Positions 1 through 6,533 of a stretch of 8,375 bases of DNA are shown here, piece after piece. The DNA is from an uncultured Methylophilus sp. Its GTDB lineage: Bacteria; Pseudomonadota; Gammaproteobacteria; Burkholderiales; Methylophilaceae. The stretch covers positions 1-8,375 of the forward strand of contig CAKZJM010000300.1 in NCBI GenBank assembly GCA_936943315.1, in the 5' to 3' direction. The notes below the pieces were generated by a model, which did no database searches, was not told the DNA's origin, and saw nothing but the letters and a program-made list of their open reading frames with translations. Each line of letters starts with the position of its first letter. The stretch's first letter is position 1. Made by a program: the position numbers and the translations under genes.

Positions 1-813
1 CAACTGTTGGCCGAAACAGAGGTGACAGTGATCACCGACGCCCCGGCACAAGCGTTGCAATATTTCGGTCATGTGGCGCGGTTATCCTTGCCAGCACATG
101 ATATTGAGGCCTCTTTGCTGCTGGGGGCTGATGGCGGGCGCTCATGGGTACGTGCGCAATGCAGTGTCAATGTGCAGCAGGTAGATTTTGCCCAAACCGC
201 CTTGGTCACAAACTACCGTGCCGAGCGGCCACATGGCAATATCGCCCGCCAGTGGTTTGGCGAGCACGAAACGCTGGCTTTGTTGCCTATGCCGCAGCAA
301 CAGGTGTCTCTGGTCTGGGCATTGCCGCAAGCGGTGTCTGCTCAAAAGCAGGCATTGTCAGCGGCTGATTTAGCCGCCGAAGTGGAGTCACGTTGCGCCC
401 ATGTGTTAGGTAAGTTAACCCCCAGTGGTGAGGTGCTGGCATTCCCGCTGCAACAAAACACGGCCGACACCATGACATTGCCGCATGTGCTGCTGTTAGG
501 CGATGCTGCACATCAAGTGCACCCCATGGCGGGGCAAGGGGTGAATTTAGGCTTTCAGGATGTACAGGCACTTTGTCAGCACATTGCAACATTGCCGGCT
601 ATCAAGCCTATTGGCGATACGCATTTTTTAAAGCATGTCATGCGGACGCGGCAGTTGGATATTTTGAAAATGCATGCACTGACACGTGGGCTGGATGGCT
701 TGTTCGCCCGCCCGCAAGCCGCTTGGACGCATGCCGCCCTGTTAGGCTTACGTGGGGTGGAAAACAGTGCTATGCTTAAACGTTTTTTAATTCGTACAGC
801 TACCCAGGCCTGA
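1..813 (+). CDS. UbiH/UbiF-family FAD-dependent hydroxylase, C-terminal part (5' end outside window)
   Basis: This is the C-terminal 270 residues of a flavin monooxygenase of the UbiH/UbiF/UbiI/COQ6 family, which hydroxylates the aromatic ring of ubiquinone precursors at the inner membrane. The reading frame is open from the first base, so the true start and the N-terminal GxGxxG FAD-binding motif lie upstream. Two family signatures are visible: GADGGRS followed by VR at fragment residues 42-50, and the second FAD-binding motif GDAAHQVHPMAGQG at 167-180, followed by N182 and G184. The C-terminus after it has normal family length. Members of this family hydroxylate different ring positions and cannot be told apart from a fragment, so no symbol is given. 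The dsbC start lies 43 bp downstream on the same strand with no terminator between, which suggests co-transcription. The family call is firm; the ring position is unknown. Confidence 0.9.
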   Translation, partial: QLLAETEVTVITDAPAQALQYFGHVARLSLPAHDIEASLLLGADGGRSWVRAQCSVNVQQVDFAQTALVTNYRAERPHGNIARQWFGEHETLALLPMPQQQVSLVWALPQAVSAQKQALSAADLAAEVESRCAHVLGKLTPSGEVLAFPLQQNTADTMTLPHVLLLGDAAHQVHPMAGQGVNLGFQDVQALCQHIATLPAIKPIGDTHFLKHVMRTRQLDILKMHALTRGLDGLFARPQAAWTHAALLGLRGVENSAMLKRFLIRTATQA

Positions 814-856
814 TTATTCAGGGTGAGTGCTGTCACTATTTGTGAAAGAGTCAGTG

Positions 857-1597
857 ATGAAAAAAATGATCGGTCAATCGGTGAAGTTAAGCTTGGCTGC
901 CTTGGCCGCACTTTGGTCTTTGAGCAGCGTTGCCGATGAGGCCAGCCTGAAAAAAACAATTGAAGCCGCGTATCCAAAATTCAAGGTCGATAGCGTCACC
1001 AAAACCCCTTACAACGGCTTGTACGAAGTCTTCATGGGCGGACAGATTATTTACACGGATGAAAAATTCAGCTTCCTGATTGCCGAAGGCCGCCTGGTGG
1101 ATCCGAAAACCAAGAAAGACCTCACTGGCGAGCGCATGGACGAGCTGACCAAAATTGACTTCAATAGCCTGCCGTTAGACCAGGCGATTAAAGTGGTGAA
1201 AGGTAATGGTAGCCGTAAGCTGGTGGTGTTCTCAGATGTCGATTGCCCGTTCTGCAAGCGTCTGGAGCAAAAAGAGCTGACCAACATTAACGATGTGACG
1301 ATTTACACGTTTCTGTATCCGATTGAGCAGTTACACCCTGACGCAGCGAATAAATCGCGTAGTATCTGGTGTGCCAACAATCGTGTGAAAGCCTGGCAAG
1401 ACTGGATTTTGAATAATAAACTGCCTAGCACGACAGCCAAGTGTGAAGTACCGTTAGAAAAAGTGGGTGAGCTGGCGCATAAATATGGTGTCAATAGCAC
1501 GCCGACCATGTTCTTTGAAAACGGCAAACGCATGCTGGGTGCGCAGCCTTACGATGAAATTGAAAAGTCATTACAAGCTGCAAAAAAGACCATGTAA
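857..1597 (+). CDS. dsbC: DsbC-type periplasmic thiol:disulfide isomerase
   Basis: The 246-residue product matches DsbC, the periplasmic isomerase that reshuffles wrong disulfide bonds and is kept reduced by DsbD. Residues 1-26 form a signal peptide (MKK, a hydrophobic stretch, cleavage after SVA). An N-terminal dimerisation region follows (about 27-95), then a thioredoxin-fold domain. The active site is C130-P-F-C133 in the context SDVDCPFCK. A second cysteine pair, C172 (in IWCANN) and C196 (in KCEV), matches the structural disulfide of E. coli DsbC. The cis-proline is P216 in STPTMFF. I chose the ATG at 857 because GAAAGAG at 843-849 is a well-placed ribosome binding site and the signal peptide then begins with MKK; a GTG at 827 in frame would add ten residues before the signal peptide. 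The CPFC active site replaces the CGYC of E. coli. DsbG is a less likely alternative. Confidence 0.93.
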   Translation: MKKMIGQSVKLSLAALAALWSLSSVADEASLKKTIEAAYPKFKVDSVTKTPYNGLYEVFMGGQIIYTDEKFSFLIAEGRLVDPKTKKDLTGERMDELTKIDFNSLPLDQAIKVVKGNGSRKLVVFSDVDCPFCKRLEQKELTNINDVTIYTFLYPIEQLHPDAANKSRSIWCANNRVKAWQDWILNNKLPSTTAKCEVPLEKVGELAHKYGVNSTPTMFFENGKRMLGAQPYDEIEKSLQAAKKTM

Positions 1598-1612
1598 TTC
1601 ACTTCACGGTAT

Positions 1613-1641
1613 AAAAAAAGGGGCTTTAAAAGCCCCTTTTT
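1613..1641. terminator. Bidirectional rho-independent terminator between dsbC and pilC
   Basis: GGGGCTTT (1620-1627) pairs with AAAGCCCC (1629-1636). The stem is preceded by a run of seven A (1613-1619) and followed by five T (1637-1641), so it can work on both strands. It lies 15 bp after the dsbC stop and 17 bp beyond the pilC stop, serving both convergent genes. Confidence 0.9.
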
Positions 1642-1658
1642 GTTTGGCTTACACTTTT

Positions 1659-2882
1659 TTAACCACCGCCACTGACCACCTTGCCCATTTTAAAGATAGG
1701 CATATACATGGCTACCACCAGGCCGCCAATCAGCACGCCAAGCACAACCATGATCACGGGTTCCATCAGGCTGGAAATCGCGGCGACTGCATCATCGACT
1801 TCACCTTCATAAAAGTCAGCCACTTTGGTCAGCATGCCATCAAGAGAGCCTGATTCTTCACCAATCGCCGTCATCTGGATCACCATATTGGGGAATACAT
1901 TGGCGTTTTGCATGGAGACCGTCAGGCTGGTGCCGGTACTGACTTCGCTTTGAATCTTTTTGGTGGCGTCGAAATACACTTTGTTGCCCGACGCGCCCGC
2001 CACTGAATCCAGTGCTTCAACGAGCGGCACACCGGCAGCAAACATGGTGGAGAGGGTGCGGGCAAACCGCGCAATGGTCGCTTTACGGATCAACTCACCA
2101 AAAATAGGCAGCCGCAACATCAAACGGTCCATGGTGGCCTGCATTTTTTCGGAACGCTTCCAGGTGTAAAAAAAGAACCAGAAGCCAAACCCCATCGTGC
2201 CGAAAATAGCCCACCACCATTTCACGAAAAAGTCAGATAAATTAATGACCACCACTGTCGGTCCCGGCAGGTCTGCGCCAAAACTGCTAAACAGCTCTTT
2301 AAAGGCGGGCACTACAAAAATCATGATGACGGCGGTGATCACAAACGCCACTACGATAATGGAAATCGGATACACCAAGGCTGACTTGATTTTGCTTTTG
2401 ATCGCCAGAATCTTTTCTTTGTATGTCGCCAGTCTTTCTAGCAAATTATCGAGGATACCTGCCTGTTCACCTGCGCCAACCAGGTTGCAAAACAGCTGGT
2501 CAAAATGCAGCGGATACTTGCGGAAGGCCGCGCTCAGACTGCTACCGGTTTCAACATCGGCCTTGATGTCGCCCAACAGTTTTGACACGGCAGGATTGTG
2601 GTGACCTTTGCCAACAATATCAAACGCTTGTAGTAATGGCACACCGGCTTTCATCATGGTCGCAAGCTGGCGCGTAAACAGCGTCACATCTTTGTCAGTC
2701 ACTTTGCCTTTGGTGACCAGTGCGCTCTGCTTCTTGACCTTGGTGATGGTAATGCCCTGGCGGCGCAAGGTGGCATTGACCACCGCTTCGCCATTGGCGC
2801 GCATTTCGCCCTTGACCAGCTTGCCTTTGCGGTCTTTGCCTTCCCACTGATACACGGATTGTTTAATGTTGCTATTCGCCAT
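1659..2882 (-). CDS. pilC: Type IV pilus inner-membrane platform protein PilC
   Basis: The 407-residue product is a GspF/PilC-family polytopic membrane protein, the platform on which the PilB motor drives assembly of pilin subunits. Two repeated T2SSF domains are visible at about residues 68-191 and 271-393, each starting with a related motif: FTRQLATMMKAGVPL at 69-83 and FARTLSTMFAAGVPL at 273-287. Each also carries a GEQAG/GEESG element (138-142 and 341-345). Three hydrophobic segments at about 172-194, 222-240 and 373-397 fit the usual three membrane helices. Length is normal for the family. The start at 2882 gives a typical soluble N-terminus (MANSNIKQ); the upstream bases offer only a weak ribosome binding site. 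It lies 30 bp after pilB on the same strand, so the two are probably one transcript. GspF of a type II secretion system is the alternative, but the close PilB partner and overall similarity favour the pilus. Confidence 0.93.
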   Translation of the reverse strand: MANSNIKQSVYQWEGKDRKGKLVKGEMRANGEAVVNATLRRQGITITKVKKQSALVTKGKVTDKDVTLFTRQLATMMKAGVPLLQAFDIVGKGHHNPAVSKLLGDIKADVETGSSLSAAFRKYPLHFDQLFCNLVGAGEQAGILDNLLERLATYKEKILAIKSKIKSALVYPISIIVVAFVITAVIMIFVVPAFKELFSSFGADLPGPTVVVINLSDFFVKWWWAIFGTMGFGFWFFFYTWKRSEKMQATMDRLMLRLPIFGELIRKATIARFARTLSTMFAAGVPLVEALDSVAGASGNKVYFDATKKIQSEVSTGTSLTVSMQNANVFPNMVIQMTAIGEESGSLDGMLTKVADFYEGEVDDAVAAISSLMEPVIMVVLGVLIGGLVVAMYMPIFKMGKVVSGGG

Positions 2883-2912
2883 AAAGTGATCTTAAAAAAA
2901 TGTGTCAGTGGG

Positions 2913-4634
2913 TTATTCGTTGGTCACGGCTTCAACCTCTTCAATCGAGGTTAAACCTTGCTTCACCTTGAGCAGGCCAGACTCACGCAAATCCTTGACG
3001 CCTTCACGTTTGGCCTGGGCGGCAATATCCATCGCATTGCCATGAGACATAATAATACGCGCCATTTCTTCACTCATGGGCATGACCTGGTAAATGCCGA
3101 CCCGGCCCTTATAGCCGTTGTTACAATGCTCACAGCCACCTTCTTTGGGGCCATATAGTTGCCAGCTACCGTCCAGGTCAGCTTCTGTGAAGCCGACATT
3201 CAGCAAGGCTTCTTGCGGGACATTCAAGGGCACTTTGCAGTGTTTGCACAAGCGCCTTGCCAGACGTTGCGCGGTAATCAAGGTCACGGCGGAGGCGATG
3301 TTAAAAGGCGCGACGCCCATGTTCAGCAACCGCGATAGGGTAGTCGGTGCATCGTTGGTGTGTAAAGTGGATAACACCATGTGGCCTGTCGATGCGGCCT
3401 TAATGGCCATGTCAGCCGTTTCCAGGTCACGAATCTCACCAATCATGATGATGTCAGGATCCTGGCGCAAAAACGACTTGAGCGCTGCGGCAAAAGTCAG
3501 GCCTTGTTTGTCATTCACGTTGACCTGATTGATGCCAGACAATGGGATCTCAGCCGGATCTTCTGCCGTTGATATATTCACCTCAGGATTATTCAGCAGA
3601 TTCAGGCAGGTATACAACGACACTGTCTTGCCTGAGCCTGTCGGCCCGGTCACCAACACCAAGCCGTAGGGCCGGTGGATGGCTTTGAGCAGGGCGTCCT
3701 GCTGCTCAGGTTCATAGCCCAGCGCTTCAATGCCTAATGTTGCACTGGTCGGGTCCAGAATCCGCATCACAATCTTTTCACCGTGGATGAGTGGCAGGGT
3801 GCTGACACGAAAATCGATGGTGCGCGTTTTACTCATGATGAGTTTCATGCGCCCATCTTGCGGAATCCTTTTCTCGGAAATATCCAGGTTAGAAATCACC
3901 TTGATGCGCGAGGCCAGCTTTTCCTTGATCGCCAATGGCGGCTGCGACATGTCTCTTAACACACCATCAATCCTGAATCGGATACGGTAAAACTTCTCGT
4001 ATGGCTCAAAGTGCAAATCTGAGGCACCCATGTTAATGGCGTCCATCAAGATTTTTTGCAGGAATTTAACCACCGGCGCATCATCTACTTCCTGCTGGAT
4101 TTCAACTTCCGGTTCTTCAGCCGAGCCATCCAGGCCCAGGTCAAAATCGTCATTGCCCGTATTCAGGCTAGACATGGTAGTGTCTTTGGACTCGACGATT
4201 TTATCTATCCATTTGCCTAGCTTGTCATCTTCCACCACCACCGGGAACAAGGTCGCGCCCATCTGAAACTGGATGGTATCCAGCGAGTGCAAGTTGGTGG
4301 GGTCAGAAATGGCAATGTAGGCAACATTGCTCTTTTGTTGCAGCAGCATGACGCGATGCGACTGCATCAGTTTGATATCTATGCTTTTGTCCGGCAATGA
4401 TTCCTGGTTGAGAGCATCCAGATCAAAAAATGGAAAACCAAATGCACTTGAGGCCGATTGCGCAATATCCCGCGAAGAAACTTTTTTATGAGCCAGCGCC
4501 GCCGCCAGAAAAGTGATTTTCTGGGCGTGCGATTTTTCTTGCAATGCGGCGGCTTCTTCTTCACTCATGAGCGAAGATTGAACCAGCATGCGTGCAATGC
4601 CGCCGAGTTTTTTTGTACTTTCCACTGCTGCCAT
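2913..4634 (-). CDS. pilB: Type IV pilus assembly ATPase PilB
   Basis: The 573-residue product is a GspE/PilB-family cytoplasmic ATPase that powers type IV pilus extension. An N-terminal T2SSE_N (MshEN-like) region covers roughly residues 10-150, the class that in some relatives binds cyclic di-GMP. The ATPase domain shows the Walker A motif GPTGSGKT at 330-337 (K336), an Asp box around AEDP at 357-360, a Walker B region IIMIGEIRD with catalytic glutamate E400, and a His box STLHTND. Near the C-terminus two CxxC pairs, C463/C466 and C501/C504, form the tetracysteine zinc site typical of PilB and GspE; the retraction ATPase PilT lacks this site and the N-domain. Length is normal. pilC follows after 30 bp. 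The usual third partner, the prepilin peptidase gene pilD, is not next in line, because pilC is followed by a terminator and a convergent gene. GspE is the alternative, judged less likely. Confidence 0.95.
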   Translation of the reverse strand: MAAVESTKKLGGIARMLVQSSLMSEEEAAALQEKSHAQKITFLAAALAHKKVSSRDIAQSASSAFGFPFFDLDALNQESLPDKSIDIKLMQSHRVMLLQQKSNVAYIAISDPTNLHSLDTIQFQMGATLFPVVVEDDKLGKWIDKIVESKDTTMSSLNTGNDDFDLGLDGSAEEPEVEIQQEVDDAPVVKFLQKILMDAINMGASDLHFEPYEKFYRIRFRIDGVLRDMSQPPLAIKEKLASRIKVISNLDISEKRIPQDGRMKLIMSKTRTIDFRVSTLPLIHGEKIVMRILDPTSATLGIEALGYEPEQQDALLKAIHRPYGLVLVTGPTGSGKTVSLYTCLNLLNNPEVNISTAEDPAEIPLSGINQVNVNDKQGLTFAAALKSFLRQDPDIIMIGEIRDLETADMAIKAASTGHMVLSTLHTNDAPTTLSRLLNMGVAPFNIASAVTLITAQRLARRLCKHCKVPLNVPQEALLNVGFTEADLDGSWQLYGPKEGGCEHCNNGYKGRVGIYQVMPMSEEMARIIMSHGNAMDIAAQAKREGVKDLRESGLLKVKQGLTSIEEVEAVTNE

Positions 4635-4656
4635 AAACGTCTTTAAAGGCCTCTGC

Positions 4657-4679
4657 TAACCCGTGAAATAAGTGGGTTA
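4657..4679. repeat. Inverted repeat in the predicted pilB leader
   Basis: TAACCC (4657-4662) and GGGTTA (4674-4679) are perfect 6-bp inverted arms around an 11-base spacer. The repeat lies 23 bp upstream of the pilB start and inside its predicted 5' leader. It could be a weak RNA hairpin or a regulator binding site. No T-run follows, so it is not a terminator. Confidence 0.45.
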
Positions 4680-4707
4680 ATTGACTGAAATAACGATACT
4701 TTTCACT

Positions 4708-4736
4708 TTAGTATATGTTTTGCCGAATAAAATCAA
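4708..4736 (-). promoter_or_regulatory. Candidate sigma70 promoter for pilBC
   Basis: On the minus strand TTGATT (4736-4731) could be a -35 box. It is followed by TACTAA (4713-4708) at 17 bp spacing, or by TATACT (4715-4710) at 15 bp. Both fits are imperfect. No sigma54-type GG-N10-GC element was noticed. The position, about 75 bp upstream of the pilB start, is sensible. Confidence 0.35.
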
Positions 4737-4822
4737 ATTGCAGAAAAGACGGGCTCTCGTGCAGCATTTATGCAAATTTAAACTGGATTTTTTAGCTTTC
4801 GTTAAAAGATACAAAAATGCGC

Positions 4823-4851
4823 TTGACATTTAAATAATGCTCACTTATAAA
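4823..4851 (+). promoter_or_regulatory. Near-consensus sigma70 promoter for the cold-shock gene
   Basis: A perfect -35 box TTGACA (4823-4828) and a -10 box TATAAA (4846-4851, one mismatch from TATAAT) are separated by exactly 17 bp in AT-rich DNA. The predicted transcript start near 4858 gives a leader of about 125 nt before the csp start codon, in line with the long leaders of cspA-type genes. Confidence 0.8.
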
Positions 4852-4857
4852 TTCTTA

Positions 4858-4982
4858 AGGCGTTTGGGTTCAGGTTTTTTGTAGCCGTCTTTAAGTAAAG
4901 CAAAGCTTGTTTATTGCGACTTGAGTGCTTGAGACAAACTTTTGGGGCGCCTCCCTGTTAAGTAAAAAAGTAAGGAAGTAAA
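4858..4982 (+). promoter_or_regulatory. Long 5' leader of the cold-shock mRNA with strong ribosome binding site
   Basis: The predicted leader runs from about 4858 to the csp ATG. It ends in an A-rich stretch of repeated GTAA units containing the ribosome binding site AAGGA at 4972-4976, six bases before the ATG. A CTTGAG hexamer is directly repeated at 4920-4925 and 4928-4933. Long structured leaders of cspA-type mRNAs are known to control stability and translation by temperature. I could not identify a match to the E. coli cold box, so a thermosensor role here is inference. Confidence 0.5.
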
Positions 4983-5186
4983 ATGGCAACAGGTACCGTA
5001 AAGTGGTTCAATGATTCTAAGGGTTTTGGGTTTATTACTCCGGATGATGGCGGTGACGATTTGTTCGCGCACTTTTCCGCAATCGTTGAGTCTGGATATA
5101 AGAGCCTAAAAGAAGCTCAGCGCGTATCCTTTGATGTGACTGAAGGTCCTAAAGGCAAGCAAGCAAGCAATATTCAAAAAGCATAA
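4983..5186 (+). CDS. CspA-family cold-shock / RNA chaperone protein
   Basis: This 67-residue protein is one whole cold-shock domain, a five-stranded barrel that binds single-stranded RNA and DNA and melts RNA secondary structure in the cytoplasm. The N-terminus MATGTVKWFN is typical. RNP1 is KGFGFI (residues 13-18) and RNP2 is LFAHF (27-31), supplying the aromatic residues W8, F15, F17, F28 and F31 expected to stack on nucleic acid. The C-terminus GPKGKQASNIQ is the common ending of the family. AAGGA lies six bases upstream of the start. It is a single-gene unit with its own promoter and terminator. Several paralogues usually exist per genome and sequence alone does not say which is cold-induced, so no symbol is given, though the long leader makes cold regulation plausible. 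Confidence 0.95.
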   Translation: MATGTVKWFNDSKGFGFITPDDGGDDLFAHFSAIVESGYKSLKEAQRVSFDVTEGPKGKQASNIQKA

Positions 5187-5210
5187 TGATTGTTTAGGGG
5201 CACCAAATGC

Positions 5211-5241
5211 AAACGGCTCGCACTGGCGAGCCGTTTTTTTT
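5211..5241 (+). terminator. Rho-independent terminator of the cold-shock gene
   Basis: AAACGGCTCG (5211-5220) and CGAGCCGTTT (5227-5236) form a perfect 10-bp stem with a six-base loop. An eight-base T run (5234-5241) overlaps the end of the stem. It lies 24 bp after the csp stop. On the minus strand the stem lacks a following T-tract, so it mainly serves csp. Confidence 0.93.
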
Positions 5242-5278
5242 ATATCGTCACGATATTGTCGTCACTATGGTGACGACA
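5242..5278. repeat. Two adjacent inverted repeats between csp and icd
   Basis: ATATCG (5242-5247) and CGATAT (5251-5256) flank three bases. Directly next to them, TGTCGTCAC (5257-5265) and GTGACGACA (5270-5278) form a perfect 9-bp stem with a four-base loop. The heptamer TCGTCAC occurs directly at 5245 and 5259 and inverted at 5270-5276. The cluster sits just past the icd stop (minus strand), so it may be the 3' hairpin of the icd transcript, but no T-run follows on that strand. Confidence 0.65.
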
Positions 5279-5284
5279 TTTTGA

Positions 5285-6523
5285 TTAAGACATTTGCTTG
5301 ATGATTTCATCCCCAAATTCAGCGGTGCCGACTTGAGTAGCGCCTTCCATCTGGCTGCTGAAATCACCGGTGACGCGCTTGCTGGCAATCGCCTTGGCAA
5401 CGCCATGGAGGACCAGGTCAGCTGCTTCAACCCAACCCATGTGACGCAACATCATTTCAGCGGACAAAATCAGTGAGCTTGGGTTGGCCAGGTTTTTACC
5501 AGCAATTTTAGGGGCCGTGCCATGGGTGGCTTCAAACATGGCCACGGTATCGCTCAAGTTCGCCCCCGGTGCAATGCCGATCCCACCGACTTGTGCGGCC
5601 AGGGCGTCACTCATGTAGTCGCCATTGAGATTCAATGCCGCCACCACGTCGTAATCTTCCGGATGCAGCAGGATTTCTTGCAGGAAGGCGTCCGCGATAC
5701 AGTCTTTGATGACAATGCCGTTAGGCAGTTTGCACCATGGGCCACCGTCAATCAACTCGGCACCAAATTCTTCTTTGGCCAGTTGATAACCCCAGTCACG
5801 GAAGCCACCTTCGGTGAACTTCATGATGTTGCCCTTGTGGGTGATGGTCACCGATTTGCGGTTGTTATCAATCGCGTACTGGATCGCTTTGCGGATCAGG
5901 CGCTTACTGCCATCGATAGAGACAGGCTTGATGCCGATGGAAGACGCTTCAGGGAAACGGATTTTTTTGCGTACACCCATGTCGCTCAAGAAGTTAATGA
6001 CCTTCTTCACTTCTTCGGTCCCCGCCGCCCATTCGATGCCAGCGTAGATGTCTTCAGTGTTTTCACGGAAGATCACCATGTCGGTTTTTTCAGGATGCTT
6101 GACCGGGCTGGGCACGCCGGTGAAGTACTGGATAGGGCGCAGGCAGACGTATAAATCAAGCTCTTGGCGCAAAGTCACATTCAATGAGCGGATGCCGCCG
6201 CCGACTGGCGTGGTCAGCGGGCCTTTGATAGAGATGACGTAATCTTTCAATACTGCCATGGTTTCGTCTGATAACCAGGTGTCTTTGTCATAGACAGTGG
6301 TCGATTTTTCACCCGCGTAGACTTCCATCCATGAAATTTTGCGTTTGCCGCCATAGGCTTTTTCAACGGCCGTATCCACCACTTTGATCATGGGGGGCGT
6401 AATGTCGACGCCTATGCCATCGCCTTCGATAAACGGGATAATAGGTTGGTCGGGAACATTTAGGGTATTATCAGCATTGACGGTGATTTTGCTGCCAGTG
6501 GCGGGCACCTTGATTTTAGACAT
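5285..6523 (-). CDS. icd: Isocitrate dehydrogenase (Icd), coenzyme preference uncertain
   Basis: The 412-residue product aligns end to end with E. coli isocitrate dehydrogenase (416 residues), the TCA enzyme that oxidatively decarboxylates isocitrate to 2-oxoglutarate. The motif GGGIRSLNV carries S113, the residue phosphorylated by AceK in E. coli; FIEGDGIGVD and AEMMLRHMGW are also conserved. In the coenzyme pocket, E. coli K344 is kept (K339), but Y345, V351, Y391 and R395 are replaced by I340, A346, G386 and S390. This is closer to NAD-using relatives, so NADP specificity should not be assumed. I chose the ATG at 6523 because GGAAAG lies four bases upstream and the protein then starts MSKIKVPATG like its homologues. 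An ATG at 6535 in frame would add four residues (MESA) but has no ribosome binding site and overlaps the rluE start. The gene is divergent from rluE and convergent with csp. Confidence 0.95.
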   Translation of the reverse strand: MSKIKVPATGSKITVNADNTLNVPDQPIIPFIEGDGIGVDITPPMIKVVDTAVEKAYGGKRKISWMEVYAGEKSTTVYDKDTWLSDETMAVLKDYVISIKGPLTTPVGGGIRSLNVTLRQELDLYVCLRPIQYFTGVPSPVKHPEKTDMVIFRENTEDIYAGIEWAAGTEEVKKVINFLSDMGVRKKIRFPEASSIGIKPVSIDGSKRLIRKAIQYAIDNNRKSVTITHKGNIMKFTEGGFRDWGYQLAKEEFGAELIDGGPWCKLPNGIVIKDCIADAFLQEILLHPEDYDVVAALNLNGDYMSDALAAQVGGIGIAPGANLSDTVAMFEATHGTAPKIAGKNLANPSSLILSAEMMLRHMGWVEAADLVLHGVAKAIASKRVTGDFSSQMEGATQVGTAEFGDEIIKQMS

Positions 6524-6527
6524 AGCA

Positions 6528-6533
6528 CTTTCC
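6528..6533 (-). promoter_or_regulatory. Ribosome binding site that supports the icd start
   Basis: On the minus strand GGAAAG lies four bases before the ATG at 6523-6521. It is the only purine-rich element close to either candidate icd start, and it favours the shorter form. It falls within the 10 bp between the icd and rluE start codons. Confidence 0.5.

Larger units (their letters stand above)
4635..4982. other. 348-bp divergent intergenic region between pilB and the cold-shock gene
   Basis: This AT-rich stretch has no convincing coding potential in either direction. It separates divergently transcribed pilB and csp. It holds a strong plus-strand promoter with a long leader for csp in its right third, and a weaker minus-strand promoter candidate with a small inverted repeat near pilB. 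I see nothing recognisable at 4737-4822. Confidence 0.8.

Noticed and set aside
809..822. CCTGA-TTAT-TCAGG inverted repeat at the end of the hydroxylase gene
   Set aside because: The stem is only 5 bp and has no T-run, so it is not a terminator and could easily arise by chance.
827..856. In-frame GTG start that would extend dsbC by ten residues
   Set aside because: It would put LSLFVKESV before the signal peptide; the ATG at 857 has a good ribosome binding site and a standard MKK signal sequence start.
1467..1853. 128-codon plus-strand open frame spanning the dsbC end, the terminator and pilC
   Set aside because: It runs through a strong terminator and overlaps two well-supported genes in other frames, with no recognisable protein signature.
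2197..2604. 135-codon plus-strand open frame
   Set aside because: It is antisense to pilC over its whole length and shows no family motif.
4920..4933. CTTGAG direct repeat in the csp leader as an operator
   Set aside because: Two six-base copies two bases apart are too short to separate from chance; it is mentioned only as part of the leader description.
5522..6154. 210-codon open frame on the plus strand
   Set aside because: It lies wholly antisense to icd, resembles no known protein, and is explained by the codon pattern of a strongly conserved gene on the other strand.
6384..6533. Upstream in-frame extension of rluE by 50 codons
   Set aside because: It is antisense to the icd 5' coding region and the extra residues do not resemble the RluE N-terminus; homology begins at the ATG at 6534.
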